64,000 bases of DNA, from assembly GCA_934648845.1 (NCBI GenBank), contig CAKUFS010000001.1, positions 62,001 to 126,000 of the forward strand, in the 5' to 3' direction. The stretch comes from an uncultured Eggerthellaceae bacterium (GTDB lineage Bacteria; Actinomycetota; Coriobacteriia; Coriobacteriales; Eggerthellaceae). Under the pieces are notes generated by a model. That model searched no databases, was not told the origin of the DNA, and worked only from the letters and a program-made list of their open reading frames with translations. Shown here in pieces: positions 1 to 8,942 of this stretch. The stretch's first letter is position 1, and every line of letters begins with the position of its first letter. A program made the translations under genes and the position numbers.

Positions 1-1442
1 CTGCTACTACGGCATTCGGCTTTGCGGTGCTGTCTATCATGCAGTTCCGCATTGGTGCTGAGCTGGGATTAACCCTGGTCAAGGGCATTGTCTTGAGCTT
101 TTTGTGCGTCATGGTATTCTTGCCGGCCTTCACGTGCCTTACGTACAAGCTCATCGATCGCACGCATCATCGGCCGCTTATGCCATCGTTCAAAAATATG
201 GGGAAGTTCGTGGCTCCGCTGCGCATTCCCGTGGTGGTGCTGGTGGCGGTACTTATTGTTCCGTGCTTCTTGGGGCAAGGCTCGACCACGTTCACGTACG
301 GCATGGGCTCCACAGCGGAAAGCCAGACGCGCGCCGCGGCTGATCAGGTGGCAATTGAGGAAGCGTTCGGCAACTCCACGGCCACGGTGGTGCTGGTTCC
401 GCGCGGGCAGGTGGGTACGGAACTTGCGCTGGCGCAGCAGCTTGAAGGGCTTGACCATGTGACAAGCGTTGTTTCGTATGCAACGTCGGTGGGGGCGGCT
501 ATCCCCGAGTTCATGGTGCCCAGCTCCGCGTTAAGCCAGTTCTATTCCGAGAATTACGCGCGCCTGATTGTGTACTCCGATACGCTTACAGAAGGCGACA
601 CTGCGTTCGGGTTGTATGAAAACATACGTGCGACCTGCGCAAACTTCTATGACATCAGCTACATTGTGGGTGAGATTCCCAGCTTGTATGACATGCGTGC
701 TGTGAGCACCGATGATAATTCCAAAACAAATCCGCTTGCCATTATTGCCATTTTGCTGGTGCTGGTGGTCACGTTCCGGTCTGCCATGCTGCCCATTTTG
801 CTGGTGGCTACCATCGAGAGCGCCATTATCATCAACTTGAGCGTGCCGTATTTTGCAGGCGACAGCTTGAATTACCTGGGTTATTTGGTGATTAACACGG
901 TGCAGTTGGGCGCGACGGTTGACTACGCCATTCTGTTCACGGACACGTATCGGCAGTTCCGCACAACCATGCCGGCGAAGCAGGCGTTGCATCGTGCAAC
1001 GGGTCAGAGTTTCGCAAGTATCTTGATTTCCGCGAGCATTCTGGCGCTGGCGGGTGGCGTGCTGTGGCTCACGAACACAAACGAGCTCATTGCGCTTCTG
1101 GGCTTGCTGTTGCTGCGTGGCACCATTTTGTCGCTGTTCTTGGTAATGACGTTCCTGCCTGGTGTTTTGCTGCTGTTCGATAAGCTCATTGGCAAAACAA
1201 CGTGGCACGCGAATTTCTTCAACGGCGCAGGTGGCGAAGGTGCTCTTGCTGTTGCGGGTGCCGCCTCGGTGGACGCCGCCGCCGCTGCGGGCGCTGGCAC
1301 CACCGTTGGTGCGGGCTCCAGGGGTGATGCAGGCGCTGTTGTCGCTGCTGGTGCGGGCGCCGATGCTGCGGCCCCCACCGCTGTTGATGCGGCCTACACC
1401 CCCTTAAACGTACTTGATCGGGCGTCTTCTGCAAAGGAGTAG
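1..1442 (+). CDS. MMPL/RND-family membrane transporter, C-terminal part (5' truncated by window edge)
   Basis: The open frame enters from the left edge (first full codon at base 3) and ends with TAG at 1440-1442. It has hydrophobic helices at the start, an extracytoplasmic loop rich in polar residues, then four or five more helices including the segment NTVQLGATVDYAILFTD, which resembles the conserved helix of MMPL/RND exporters. This family moves lipids or hydrophobic compounds using the proton gradient. The last ~70 residues are an Ala/Gly-rich low-complexity tail with no helix, unusual for the family. The gene ends 4 bp before the next start, so the two are probably one operon and the partner may be an accessory protein. 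The substrate cannot be told from sequence. Confidence 0.85.
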   Translation, partial: ATTAFGFAVLSIMQFRIGAELGLTLVKGIVLSFLCVMVFLPAFTCLTYKLIDRTHHRPLMPSFKNMGKFVAPLRIPVVVLVAVLIVPCFLGQGSTTFTYGMGSTAESQTRAAADQVAIEEAFGNSTATVVLVPRGQVGTELALAQQLEGLDHVTSVVSYATSVGAAIPEFMVPSSALSQFYSENYARLIVYSDTLTEGDTAFGLYENIRATCANFYDISYIVGEIPSLYDMRAVSTDDNSKTNPLAIIAILLVLVVTFRSAMLPILLVATIESAIIINLSVPYFAGDSLNYLGYLVINTVQLGATVDYAILFTDTYRQFRTTMPAKQALHRATGQSFASILISASILALAGGVLWLTNTNELIALLGLLLLRGTILSLFLVMTFLPGVLLLFDKLIGKTTWHANFFNGAGGEGALAVAGAASVDAAAAAGAGTTVGAGSRGDAGAVVAAGAGADAAAPTAVDAAYTPLNVLDRASSAKE

Positions 1443-1446
1443 CTTT

Positions 1447-3399
1447 ATGGATAAGAACATTGCAAAGCATGCGAAGGCCAAGCACGTTCTTGCGTGCGAG
1501 CGCACCAAGGAACATGCGAGCGATTGTGCCGGCACGCGTGTTGGTAAAAGCGCAAACGAGACCGCATTCAAAAGCCAACACGAAACCTCTTGCGGTCGTT
1601 TTGCTAGCTTCGCGCGCCTGGCGCAGTCGGATGTGCAACGCACGCGGCAGATGCAGCACACGCCGCGCGCGAAACGGACGGTGGCAGTGCTTGCCGCAAC
1701 GGCGTTAGTTGCATCGTGCCTGTTCGGAGGCGTGGCAACGGGCGTTGGCGCGAATGCGGGCGGTGCGCTTACATCTGCGACCGGCCAAGAGACGAATGCG
1801 GTGCCAAAAACAGAAGTCGTTTACGCCAAGCTTGCGGGCAACGGCGCGCTGCAAAACGCGTACGTTGTGAACACGCTTGAACCTGAGCAGGCGGGTACGC
1901 TTTGCGACTTCGGATCGTATGAAAGCGTGCAGAACCTGACGAACACTTCTGAGTTGGGTGCGTCTGACCAGGCGGTGTTTGTTGATATCGCAGAAGGGCA
2001 GGAAGGCAAACCGTTCAGCTATCAGGCATCGCTGGGCGCTGCGGCGCTTCCCTGGAACGTTTCTGTGAGCTATGCGCTTGATGGGAAGTCCGTTTCTGCC
2101 ACCGAGCTTGCGGGCGCAACGGGTGCATTGAGCACCGAGATTTCCATCACGCGTAACACCGATGTGGAAGACGAAGCGTTTTTCGAGAATTACCTGGTTA
2201 CCGCAACGGTAACGCTTGCTTCCGATGCGGCGCGCAATATTCAGGCCCCCGATGCGCAAATGGCGCTTTCGGGCTCCGACACCCAGCTAACGTTCATGGT
2301 CATGCCGGGCAAGGAGAAAACGGTTGACTTTACCGCCGATGTGGCGGATTTTGAGATGAGCAGCATTCAGGTGGCGGCAATTCCCTTTGCCATTGCGTTC
2401 GATTTCCCCGATACCAACGCGCTGATTTCGCAATTCTCCCAGCTCACCGATGCTGCAAAGACACTTGATGCGGCTGCTGCGGCACTTGCTTCGGGTGCGA
2501 ATGATTTAGCATCGGGCGTAGCTGGTTTGCAAAACGGCGCGGCGGGCGTTTCTCAGGGCGTTGCGGGCGTTGCGCAGGGTCTGACTACGTATCAGCAGGG
2601 CATTTTGGCACAGGCGACGCAGTCGCAAGGTGCGGCGGAAGCAATGGGAAGCGAAGAGGAAGTCAACGCAAGCTACGAAGAGGCCATGCAGGAGTACCTT
2701 AACGCATTCGTGCAGGCGTTTACCCAGAAGTATGCGGAAACGTATGCGAAGGAATATGCAACCGCTTATGCGCAGGCATACCAAGAAGCGCTGATGAGCG
2801 GAATGGACGAGCAAAGCGCTATGGCGTCTGCCACTCAGAAGGCAACGTTAGCGGCAACGCAAACTGCAACCGAAGCGGCGCTTGAGGCTGCGGAGCTTGC
2901 AGCGGAAGAAAAAACAGGTCAGATAGAGGAAGCGGTGCACGCCATTGCTACGCGCGCGTCATATGTTGCATCCGCACGGGCTCTCCAGGGTGCGGCAACG
3001 GGACTGGGTTCCACCGCAGACCAAAAGAGCCTGATCGGTGGCGCGTCTTCGCTGGCATCTGGTTCCGATCAGTTTACGCAGGGCATTGGCGCGGCGGTTT
3101 CGGGTGCAACTGAGTACGCGCAGGGTTCCCAGGAGTTCTCGCAGGGCATGAGTCAATTCCAAGGCGAAACGGCAGGTCTGCCCAGCGCTGTGCAGGCGGA
3201 AATGGATGCCCTTATGGCCGATTATGACAAGAGCGATTTCGAGCCGCGCAGCTTCGTGAGCAGCAAAAACACGAATGTAAAGCTCGTGCAGTTTGTAATG
3301 AGCACGCCAGAGATCGTTGTTGAAGCGACCGACGATAGTGCCGATCAAGATGAAGATAAGCTCACGCCGCTTGATCGATTGCTGGCGCTGTTCCGGTAA
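1447..3399 (+). CDS. Membrane-anchored surface protein with xxxLxxG heptad repeats (YhgE/Pip-like region)
   Basis: This 650-residue protein starts at ATG 1447 behind a good ribosome site (AAAGGAG, 1434-1440). A polar N-terminal tail of about 77 residues precedes one hydrophobic segment (about 78-102). Two blocks, near residues 335-375 and 540-580, carry repeated L-x-x-G units such as LASGVAGLQNGAAGVSQG. That pattern is typical of the YhgE/Pip family, whose members often sit beside MMPL exporters. Between the blocks lies a long Ala/Glu/Tyr-rich stretch that is probably helical. No C-terminal membrane helices of YhgE are present. An internal ATG at 1651 would turn the hydrophobic segment into a normal signal peptide but has no ribosome site. 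A role with the upstream exporter is inferred from adjacency. Confidence 0.75.
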   Translation: MDKNIAKHAKAKHVLACERTKEHASDCAGTRVGKSANETAFKSQHETSCGRFASFARLAQSDVQRTRQMQHTPRAKRTVAVLAATALVASCLFGGVATGVGANAGGALTSATGQETNAVPKTEVVYAKLAGNGALQNAYVVNTLEPEQAGTLCDFGSYESVQNLTNTSELGASDQAVFVDIAEGQEGKPFSYQASLGAAALPWNVSVSYALDGKSVSATELAGATGALSTEISITRNTDVEDEAFFENYLVTATVTLASDAARNIQAPDAQMALSGSDTQLTFMVMPGKEKTVDFTADVADFEMSSIQVAAIPFAIAFDFPDTNALISQFSQLTDAAKTLDAAAAALASGANDLASGVAGLQNGAAGVSQGVAGVAQGLTTYQQGILAQATQSQGAAEAMGSEEEVNASYEEAMQEYLNAFVQAFTQKYAETYAKEYATAYAQAYQEALMSGMDEQSAMASATQKATLAATQTATEAALEAAELAAEEKTGQIEEAVHAIATRASYVASARALQGAATGLGSTADQKSLIGGASSLASGSDQFTQGIGAAVSGATEYAQGSQEFSQGMSQFQGETAGLPSAVQAEMDALMADYDKSDFEPRSFVSSKNTNVKLVQFVMSTPEIVVEATDDSADQDEDKLTPLDRLLALFR

Positions 3400-3633
3400 G
3401 GGGAAGGCGTACGGCTCGGTTTGCGGTGCGCCTTGCGCGACCCCGTTGAGGCTTGCTCTTGGCTTTCCCGTCAAGCTTCCGCAGCCAGTTCAGCGATTCC
3501 GCCGTAGCCGATCAGCGGTTCTGCTGATGCACGCTTCCGCTTTCGTTTGCTGCTTTTGCCGCTTGCGGGGCGGCGCGCGGTCAAGCGCAACGGATTGTTG
3601 GTGTGTGGGCTGCGCGCGCCAAGGCGAAACATG

Positions 3634-3668
3634 AAGAAGACCGCCCTTGCAGGCGGTCTTCCCAGTTT
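3634..3668 (-). terminator. Rho-independent-type hairpin between convergent genes
   Basis: A perfect 10-bp stem pairs GAAGACCGCC (3636-3645) with GGCGGTCTTC (3652-3661) around a 6-nt loop. Read on the minus strand it is followed by a T-rich stretch, so it most likely ends the small gene at 3699-3902. It may also stop the plus-strand operon. The rest of 3400-3698 shows no supported gene. Confidence 0.6.
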
Positions 3669-3698
3669 CCAATTGATAATGCGTTTCGGTTCGACGAA

Positions 3699-3902
3699 TT
3701 ACGCTTTCGATTCATCTTCGTCGTCATCGTCGTCGAACAAGGACCAGTCATCTTCGGATTTCTCGTGGTTCTTGTAAATAGATCGCGTCTTCTTTTCAAG
3801 GATAACGCATACGATGAAGCTAACTACCAGACCTAATCCGACCAAGCAGCCAATGCCGTAGAATGTTTCGAACAGGAAATGGTATATCGCACCAAAATCC
3901 AT
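3699..3902 (-). CDS. Small single-pass membrane protein with acidic tail
   Basis: This 67-residue frame has one long hydrophobic segment (about residues 7-37, rich in Leu, Val, Ile and Gly), then a basic turn (EKKTRSIYKN) and a strongly acidic end (EDDWSLFDDDDDEDESKA). The positive-inside rule suggests that the tail is cytoplasmic. A stop codon just upstream limits the start to ATG 3902. The ribosome site is weak. Support comes from the coherent membrane topology and from the terminator placed just after it. No family is recognised and no function is proposed. Confidence 0.5.
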   Translation of the reverse strand: MDFGAIYHFLFETFYGIGCLVGLGLVVSFIVCVILEKKTRSIYKNHEKSEDDWSLFDDDDDEDESKA

Positions 3903-4058
3903 GGGTTGCAGTATCGCTTTCGTTCATGCGGGCCATCTCGCCGTACCCGCGTTGCTCTAGGGATTATACCCCATCGTACCACGAAGAAACAAACCTGTTG
4001 GCAGATTGTTTTAAGTTTGCCTCAAGGGGATGTTGGGGTGCATTGGTCTAAGGGGTTG

Positions 4059-6605
4059 TCAGTTTTGGGCCGGCATCTCAGTGATAACGACCTCGCTTAG
4101 CATAATGCGCTCTGCAGCATCGAAATAGCGGCGTCCTAGGCACAGCACAGAGATGACCGTTCCGTCTTTTTTGACAAGGGAATGTCGCAGCATCATTTCG
4201 TTTTCTTTTTTGATTTCCCTTTTGACCAGGGAAAAGTACCATGAGCGATCCTTGGCGGGAATAAGGTCGGCCTGATGGAGATTCAGCCGGGCAACGTCTT
4301 CTTTCGTATATCCCGTTAGTGCGGTGAAATTCTTGTCGGCGCTAATAATGGTGGTGTTATCGTCCATGTAATAACGTCCGTAGAGAACAACGTTGTGATT
4401 GTGTTCCTCTAGGTCAAGCGCTGCATCGTGATACAGCGTGAAGGCATTAGTGGAACGTGCTTCGGCGCAGGCTGCATCGGTACGGGTAGCGGTATCGGCA
4501 TCCGACGCCGCTACCTCGGGGTTTTCCTCCAGCGTCTTCAGGTATGCTTTTACCAGCTCGGGGTCGAATTGCGTGCCGGCGTTGCGCTCAAGCTCTGCTT
4601 TTGCCTCTTGCGAGGGCATGGCTTTGCGATACGGGCGATCGTGCGTCATGGCATCGTAGGCATCGATAATGGAAATGATACGCGACAACAGCGGGATTTG
4701 CTGCCCCGATAGACCTTCGGGATACCCTTTTCCGTCCCAGCGTTCGTGATGGTACAAGATCAGTTCCGCAATGCCGCTGAGCTCGGGCGATGCTTTTGCG
4801 ATTTCGTAACCTTTTCGGCAGTGCGACTGCATGACGTGCCATTCGGTTGCATTCAGCTTGCTCGGTTTGTTCAGGATTTCCAGCGGAACGCCAATCTTGC
4901 CAATGTCGTGCATAAGGCACAGAAGCATGAGCGTGCTTTGCTGCAAGTCGGATAGGTTAAGCTGTTTCGCCAGAAGTTCTCCGGCGCGGCGCGTGCGGGT
5001 AACGTGATCTTCCGTTTCGCCGTCGTTTTGACGCTGTGCCTGGACAAGCGACGAAAGGAGCGACACGTGGGTTGATCGGTCATCTAACAGCTTGCGGTTG
5101 TTCATGCCGCAGATGGCTGTATTTATCGCATCGTGCACATCTTCGTTTTCTTCTATGTCGCAGATGGCATACTGTATGCCGAAGGGTGCAATGCTTTCGT
5201 GCGCGGAGCGCTCAGCGTTGATTGCATGAATTCTTTCGACTGCTTTTTCCGTGAGTTCTTCGGCTTCTTCTCTGTGCATATTGCTGCAAATTGCCAGAAG
5301 CGATCCGTTCCCTAAGCGTACAAAGTAGGTGCTCGGTGGAAAGGTTGCCGCAAGGCACTCGGCCACAACGTGCAGGTTCTCGTTTCCTGCTGCGTAGCCA
5401 TTTTTTGCATTGATGCGCGCCAGACCGTTGATGTCGAACGCGATTGCGCTCGCAGGGGCTTCCAGCGGCCGTTTCTCCTTCTCCGCCTGGTTTCCAACGG
5501 GGAAATCGCGTTCGAAGGCCGTCTTCGTGTGGAATCCAGTAAGCGGGTCGATTTCCAACGAACTATCGGAGCAGGTAAGAAGATATCCTGCGAATTTTCC
5601 CTGCTGAACAAGCGATTGGAACAGGCATTGCCAAGCGGTCGCTTCGCCATTTAAGATGAGATTCCAGGTGAAGTGCGTTTTCCCGTTTTTTGTCGAATTG
5701 TCTTTTAGATACTTTTCAAGATGCTGATCTTTAGCAAACTGCTCAAGCGTGTAGCAATCGTGCTGCTTTTCGGGCGGAACGATTGCTGCCGCCTTGCTGT
5801 TGCAGCTTACGAAATGCTGGTTGTAGTCGAAGAACACCACCATGCTGTCCAGTTCGTCCAGTGCCATTTTGTAGCTGTCGGTTGTGACGAGCGTTTTTGC
5901 ATAATGATAGTGGCTTGCGTAAAACGCAATGCCGCCAAAGCCGTACAAGTACACCGAAAAGTCGGGAATCTCTGGGTCTCGCAGGCAAAAGAACAGGGCG
6001 TTTGCGGCCGCAAGGCAAACGATGGTGAGAAGTGGTGCAAGGTAGCGGCGCAAGTATACACGTGGCATTTCGCGAATCCGCTTGCACAAGCAAGCAATCG
6101 CGAATGCCACTGCAGTGTACGAGAGCAGCATGTGCAGGTAATATAGAGGTTTCGGTTCAAAAAGCCAGCTGGTCAGGGAATCGTCTACGTACCCGTAGTC
6201 CATCACGAGCCCGGTTAAAGGGTCGGTCATAAGGAATGCTACGTCGGCAATGGTCAGGCACGTCATGATAACGGCGAAACGCCCCGGCCGTTTTATGAGC
6301 GTGTTCTCGGTGAAATTTGAAATGTACCCCGCCACAAGAAGACACAGCACCACTATGCTGCTGAAATAAGCGCTGGTCCACCAGCTCATTTGCTCGAAGT
6401 TATCCTCCGCGATAAGAGACATCGTGTATGTGATGTCAACAAGCGTTGAGGCGATAAGCACGCCGCCCAGATACAGGCTCAGTTTGTCGTGTCGACATAT
6501 CGCCAGCACCGCCAAGGTGAAATTAATCAGAGCGACAAGAATTGAGGTGACGAAGATATATGAAGGCACGACCCCCCCCCTATTCCTAGCTGTATCCTTT
6601 ACCAT
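4059..6605 (-). CDS. Membrane sensor with degenerate GGDEF, HD-GYP and PAS domains
   Basis: This 848-residue signalling protein begins with seven or eight membrane helices (about 13-230, like the histidine-kinase 7TM sensor module). A PAS-like region (about 240-345) and a GGDEF-fold domain (about 350-510) follow. The GGDEF signature is lost (RLGNGSLLAI in its place), so diguanylate cyclase activity is unlikely. The HD-GYP phosphodiesterase domain (about 530-700) keeps HDIGKIG, HHERWDGKGYPEG and DAYDAMT, expected to hydrolyse cyclic di-GMP. A second PAS domain (about 735-845) ends the protein. The ATG at 6605 has no clear ribosome site. A GTG at 6569 lies 6 nt after AGGGGG of the G tract and is a credible alternative start. 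Confidence 0.85.
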   Translation of the reverse strand: MVKDTARNRGGVVPSYIFVTSILVALINFTLAVLAICRHDKLSLYLGGVLIASTLVDITYTMSLIAEDNFEQMSWWTSAYFSSIVVLCLLVAGYISNFTENTLIKRPGRFAVIMTCLTIADVAFLMTDPLTGLVMDYGYVDDSLTSWLFEPKPLYYLHMLLSYTAVAFAIACLCKRIREMPRVYLRRYLAPLLTIVCLAAANALFFCLRDPEIPDFSVYLYGFGGIAFYASHYHYAKTLVTTDSYKMALDELDSMVVFFDYNQHFVSCNSKAAAIVPPEKQHDCYTLEQFAKDQHLEKYLKDNSTKNGKTHFTWNLILNGEATAWQCLFQSLVQQGKFAGYLLTCSDSSLEIDPLTGFHTKTAFERDFPVGNQAEKEKRPLEAPASAIAFDINGLARINAKNGYAAGNENLHVVAECLAATFPPSTYFVRLGNGSLLAICSNMHREEAEELTEKAVERIHAINAERSAHESIAPFGIQYAICDIEENEDVHDAINTAICGMNNRKLLDDRSTHVSLLSSLVQAQRQNDGETEDHVTRTRRAGELLAKQLNLSDLQQSTLMLLCLMHDIGKIGVPLEILNKPSKLNATEWHVMQSHCRKGYEIAKASPELSGIAELILYHHERWDGKGYPEGLSGQQIPLLSRIISIIDAYDAMTHDRPYRKAMPSQEAKAELERNAGTQFDPELVKAYLKTLEENPEVAASDADTATRTDAACAEARSTNAFTLYHDAALDLEEHNHNVVLYGRYYMDDNTTIISADKNFTALTGYTKEDVARLNLHQADLIPAKDRSWYFSLVKREIKKENEMMLRHSLVKKDGTVISVLCLGRRYFDAAERIMLSEVVITEMPAQN
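6572..6580. repeat. Nine-base C/G homopolymer at the start of the HD-GYP gene
   Basis: Nine consecutive C bases on the plus strand (G on the coding strand) fall within codons 9-12 of the gene starting at 6605, or in the ribosome-binding region if translation begins at GTG 6569. Tracts of this length and position are classic slipped-strand sites that switch or tune expression. Confidence 0.9.
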
Positions 6606-7625
6606 TTTGCGTTTGTGAAGGTGACGAAAGCGTGCGAGAGGGGCGATGCTACACTAGATTTTGCCGAGCCGTTTGCTGTTCGATTCTCTGTGACTGATTC
6701 TAGCACTCTACTGGGAATTTACTAAGCGTTTTTACCTCTCTGATACAGAACTACCGCTGTTTTTCGTTCTCGGAGCTCCTTCGGAGGCGCGAGCGGTGGC
6801 TTCGTTGCAATTCTCCCTCTTCCGCACGGGTTGTGGCTCCGGGTTTTCTTTGCGGTTGTCGAGCGCAATTAAGCCTGCGCGCAGAGGGTGCCGCTCTGCG
6901 GCTGCGCGCTTTCCCCATGCACCTTTTGTTGTCAAATTACCCCACCTTTTGTCAACAATCCATGCGGGGTTAAGCGGCGGGGCAGCGGTATGATAAAAAT
7001 TACCCACTTTTCTGTGGATTTTTTCCTTTGGGATAGTGGAAAATCTGCGTTTCCCCAGGTCGTAAAAAAGTTAGCCGTGGCAAACCTACAGAAAAGTGGG
7101 TTGTTTTTATCATCGACTTTAAACTGACCTTAAACAGAGGAGCGAATGTCGCCCCAGACGAAAAACCGGGAAGAAACTCTCAAGAATCGTCGATTTTTAG
7201 TCAAATTCGCCGGTCTCGTGGGGCGCTGCCGATCGCTTCTCCGCGGGTCGCGAATTTCGATTCTGCGTTTTCCCAGCTCACAGGCTTGTTGATGGTTGCG
7301 GAGCTTCCCCTTCCCGGTCCGTGCCGTCGTCAAGGGGCTTCCCGTTGACTAAAAATCGAAAGAAGTGGGATTTGCGCACGTGTGAGGGACAACGGGGTGA
7401 GGTGGCGCGCGGGAAGGACGAGGGGGATTTGCGCACGTGTGTGGGTGCGTTCTGGGCTGCACTTCCCCCTCTGCGCGAATTGCGGCTTTCTTTTCATCTT
7501 TTCAAATACATGAATCTGCACGCTATCAGCTGCGCTATACTACAGATTTATACAAAACGGCACGGAAAACCGAATCAGCGAATCCAAATCGCAACGTGTC
7601 GAGAAACAACGAAGAAGGAGCAATC
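6606..7625. other. 1-kb intergenic region with several repeats upstream of serS
   Basis: No gene is supported here. The region holds one copy of a 33-bp palindromic repeat (6926-6958), an inverted pair TGATAAAAATTACCCACTTT (from 6991) with its near complement at 7090-7113, and a perfect 15-bp inverted pair TCGATTTTTAGTCAA at 7190-7204 and 7345-7359. An 18-bp direct repeat GGGATTTGCGCACGTGTG lies at 7367-7384 and 7424-7441. A -10-like TATACT at 7536-7541 probably serves serS. No T-box leader motif is visible. Confidence 0.7.
6926..6958 (+). repeat. Copy 1 of a 33-bp interspersed palindromic repeat
   Basis: The sequence has ends TTGTTGtCAAA and TTTGTCAACAA around the asymmetric core TTACCCCACCT. 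It differs by one base (T for A) from the copies at 13316-13348 and 13767-13799. The 11-bp ends are inverted repeats of each other. Confidence 0.85.
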
Positions 7626-8909
7626 ATGTTAGACATCAAGTTTGTGCGTGAGAATTTGAGCGCGGTAGAGGAAGCCATGAAGAACCGTAACAGCTCATTC
7701 GACTCAGCACGCTTCTCGCAGCTTGATGACGAGCGCCGCGCCGCAATCGCTGAAGAAGAGTCCCTGCAGGCCAAGCGCAATGCTCTTTCCAAGGAAATCG
7801 GCAAGCTCATGGGCCAGGGCAAGAAGGACGAAGCCGAAGAAATCAAGGCGCAAGTGACCCGGATCAACGAGCAGCTTTCCGAAGCAACTGCGCGTCGCGC
7901 TGCCGCCGATGCGGGCTTGAAGGAAATCCTGATGAGCACGCCGAACATGCCGCATCCCACTACGCCGATCGGCAAGGATGAAAACGACAACCCTGAGGTG
8001 CGTCGTTGGGGTACGCCGCGTGAGTTCGACTTTGAGGCGAAGGCGCACTGGGATCTTGGCCCCGAGCTGGGCATTATGGACTTCGAGCGCGGCGTTAAGC
8101 TTGCGGGCAGCCGCTTCTACGTGCTGGGTGGGCAGGGTGCTCGTCTGGAGCGCGCGCTGATCAACTTCATGGCCGATACGCACACGAGCCGCGGCATGAA
8201 GGAGTGGTGGGTTCCCGCCGTTGCGAACGCAGAGACGCTTACCGGCACCGCGCAGCTTCCTAAGTTCGAGGAAGACCTGTTCAAGACCACCGATGGCATG
8301 TATCTGATCCCCACTGCCGAAGTGCAGCTGACGAACCTGCATCGCGATGAGGTGCTGGATGCAAGCAAGCTGCCGCTGAAGTACTGCGCATTTACGCCCT
8401 GCTTCCGCTCCGAGGCGGGCGCTGCTGGTCGCGACACGCGCGGCATTATCCGCGTGCACCAGTTCAGCAAAGTGGAAATGGTGAAATTCTCCAAGCCCGA
8501 GGAATCTCAGGACGATCTGGAATCCATGGTTAACGACGCCGAGTACATCCTGCAGCAGCTCAAGCTGCCGTACCGCGTGATCAGCCTGTGCACGGGTGAC
8601 ATCGGGTTCTCCAGCTGCAAGACCTACGACTTGGAGGTTTGGCTGCCGTGCTACAACGCGTACAAGGAAATCTCCTCTTGCTCCGACTGCTGGGACTTCC
8701 AGGCACGTCGCGCTAACATCCGCTACCGCGACCCCGAGAACTTCAAGGGAACGCGTTTCGTTCACACGCTGAACGGCTCTGGTCTGGCGGTAGGACGCAC
8801 CATGGCGGCAATCGTGGAGAATTATCAGAACGAAGACGGCACCATCACGGTTCCCGATGTTTTGGTTCCCTACATGGGTGGGGCAACCATCATTGGCAAG
8901 CAGGACTAG
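7626..8909 (+). CDS. serS: Seryl-tRNA synthetase
   Basis: This class II synthetase charges tRNA-Ser with serine in the cytoplasm. The 427-residue length is normal for the family. The N-terminal coiled-coil arm that grips the tRNA variable loop spans about residues 30-100. The catalytic part carries TGTAQLPKFEEDLF, the motif 2 region FRSEAGAAGRDTRGIIRVHQFSKVE and motif 3 near GSGLAVGRTMAAIVENYQ. The start is ATG 7626 behind GAAGGAG (7614-7620). The frame extends further upstream only as unsupported sequence. It is probably transcribed alone from the repeat-rich region upstream, with the membrane-protein gene following after 33 bp. Confidence 0.98.
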   Translation: MLDIKFVRENLSAVEEAMKNRNSSFDSARFSQLDDERRAAIAEEESLQAKRNALSKEIGKLMGQGKKDEAEEIKAQVTRINEQLSEATARRAAADAGLKEILMSTPNMPHPTTPIGKDENDNPEVRRWGTPREFDFEAKAHWDLGPELGIMDFERGVKLAGSRFYVLGGQGARLERALINFMADTHTSRGMKEWWVPAVANAETLTGTAQLPKFEEDLFKTTDGMYLIPTAEVQLTNLHRDEVLDASKLPLKYCAFTPCFRSEAGAAGRDTRGIIRVHQFSKVEMVKFSKPEESQDDLESMVNDAEYILQQLKLPYRVISLCTGDIGFSSCKTYDLEVWLPCYNAYKEISSCSDCWDFQARRANIRYRDPENFKGTRFVHTLNGSGLAVGRTMAAIVENYQNEDGTITVPDVLVPYMGGATIIGKQD

Positions 8910-8942
8910 CGAAACCGCTGATCAGGCAGAAGGTAACTGGTT

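Noticed and set aside
6606..7625. T-box riboswitch upstream of serS (also looked for before metG and leuS)
   Set aside because: No T-box consensus or antiterminator is visible in any of the three leaders.
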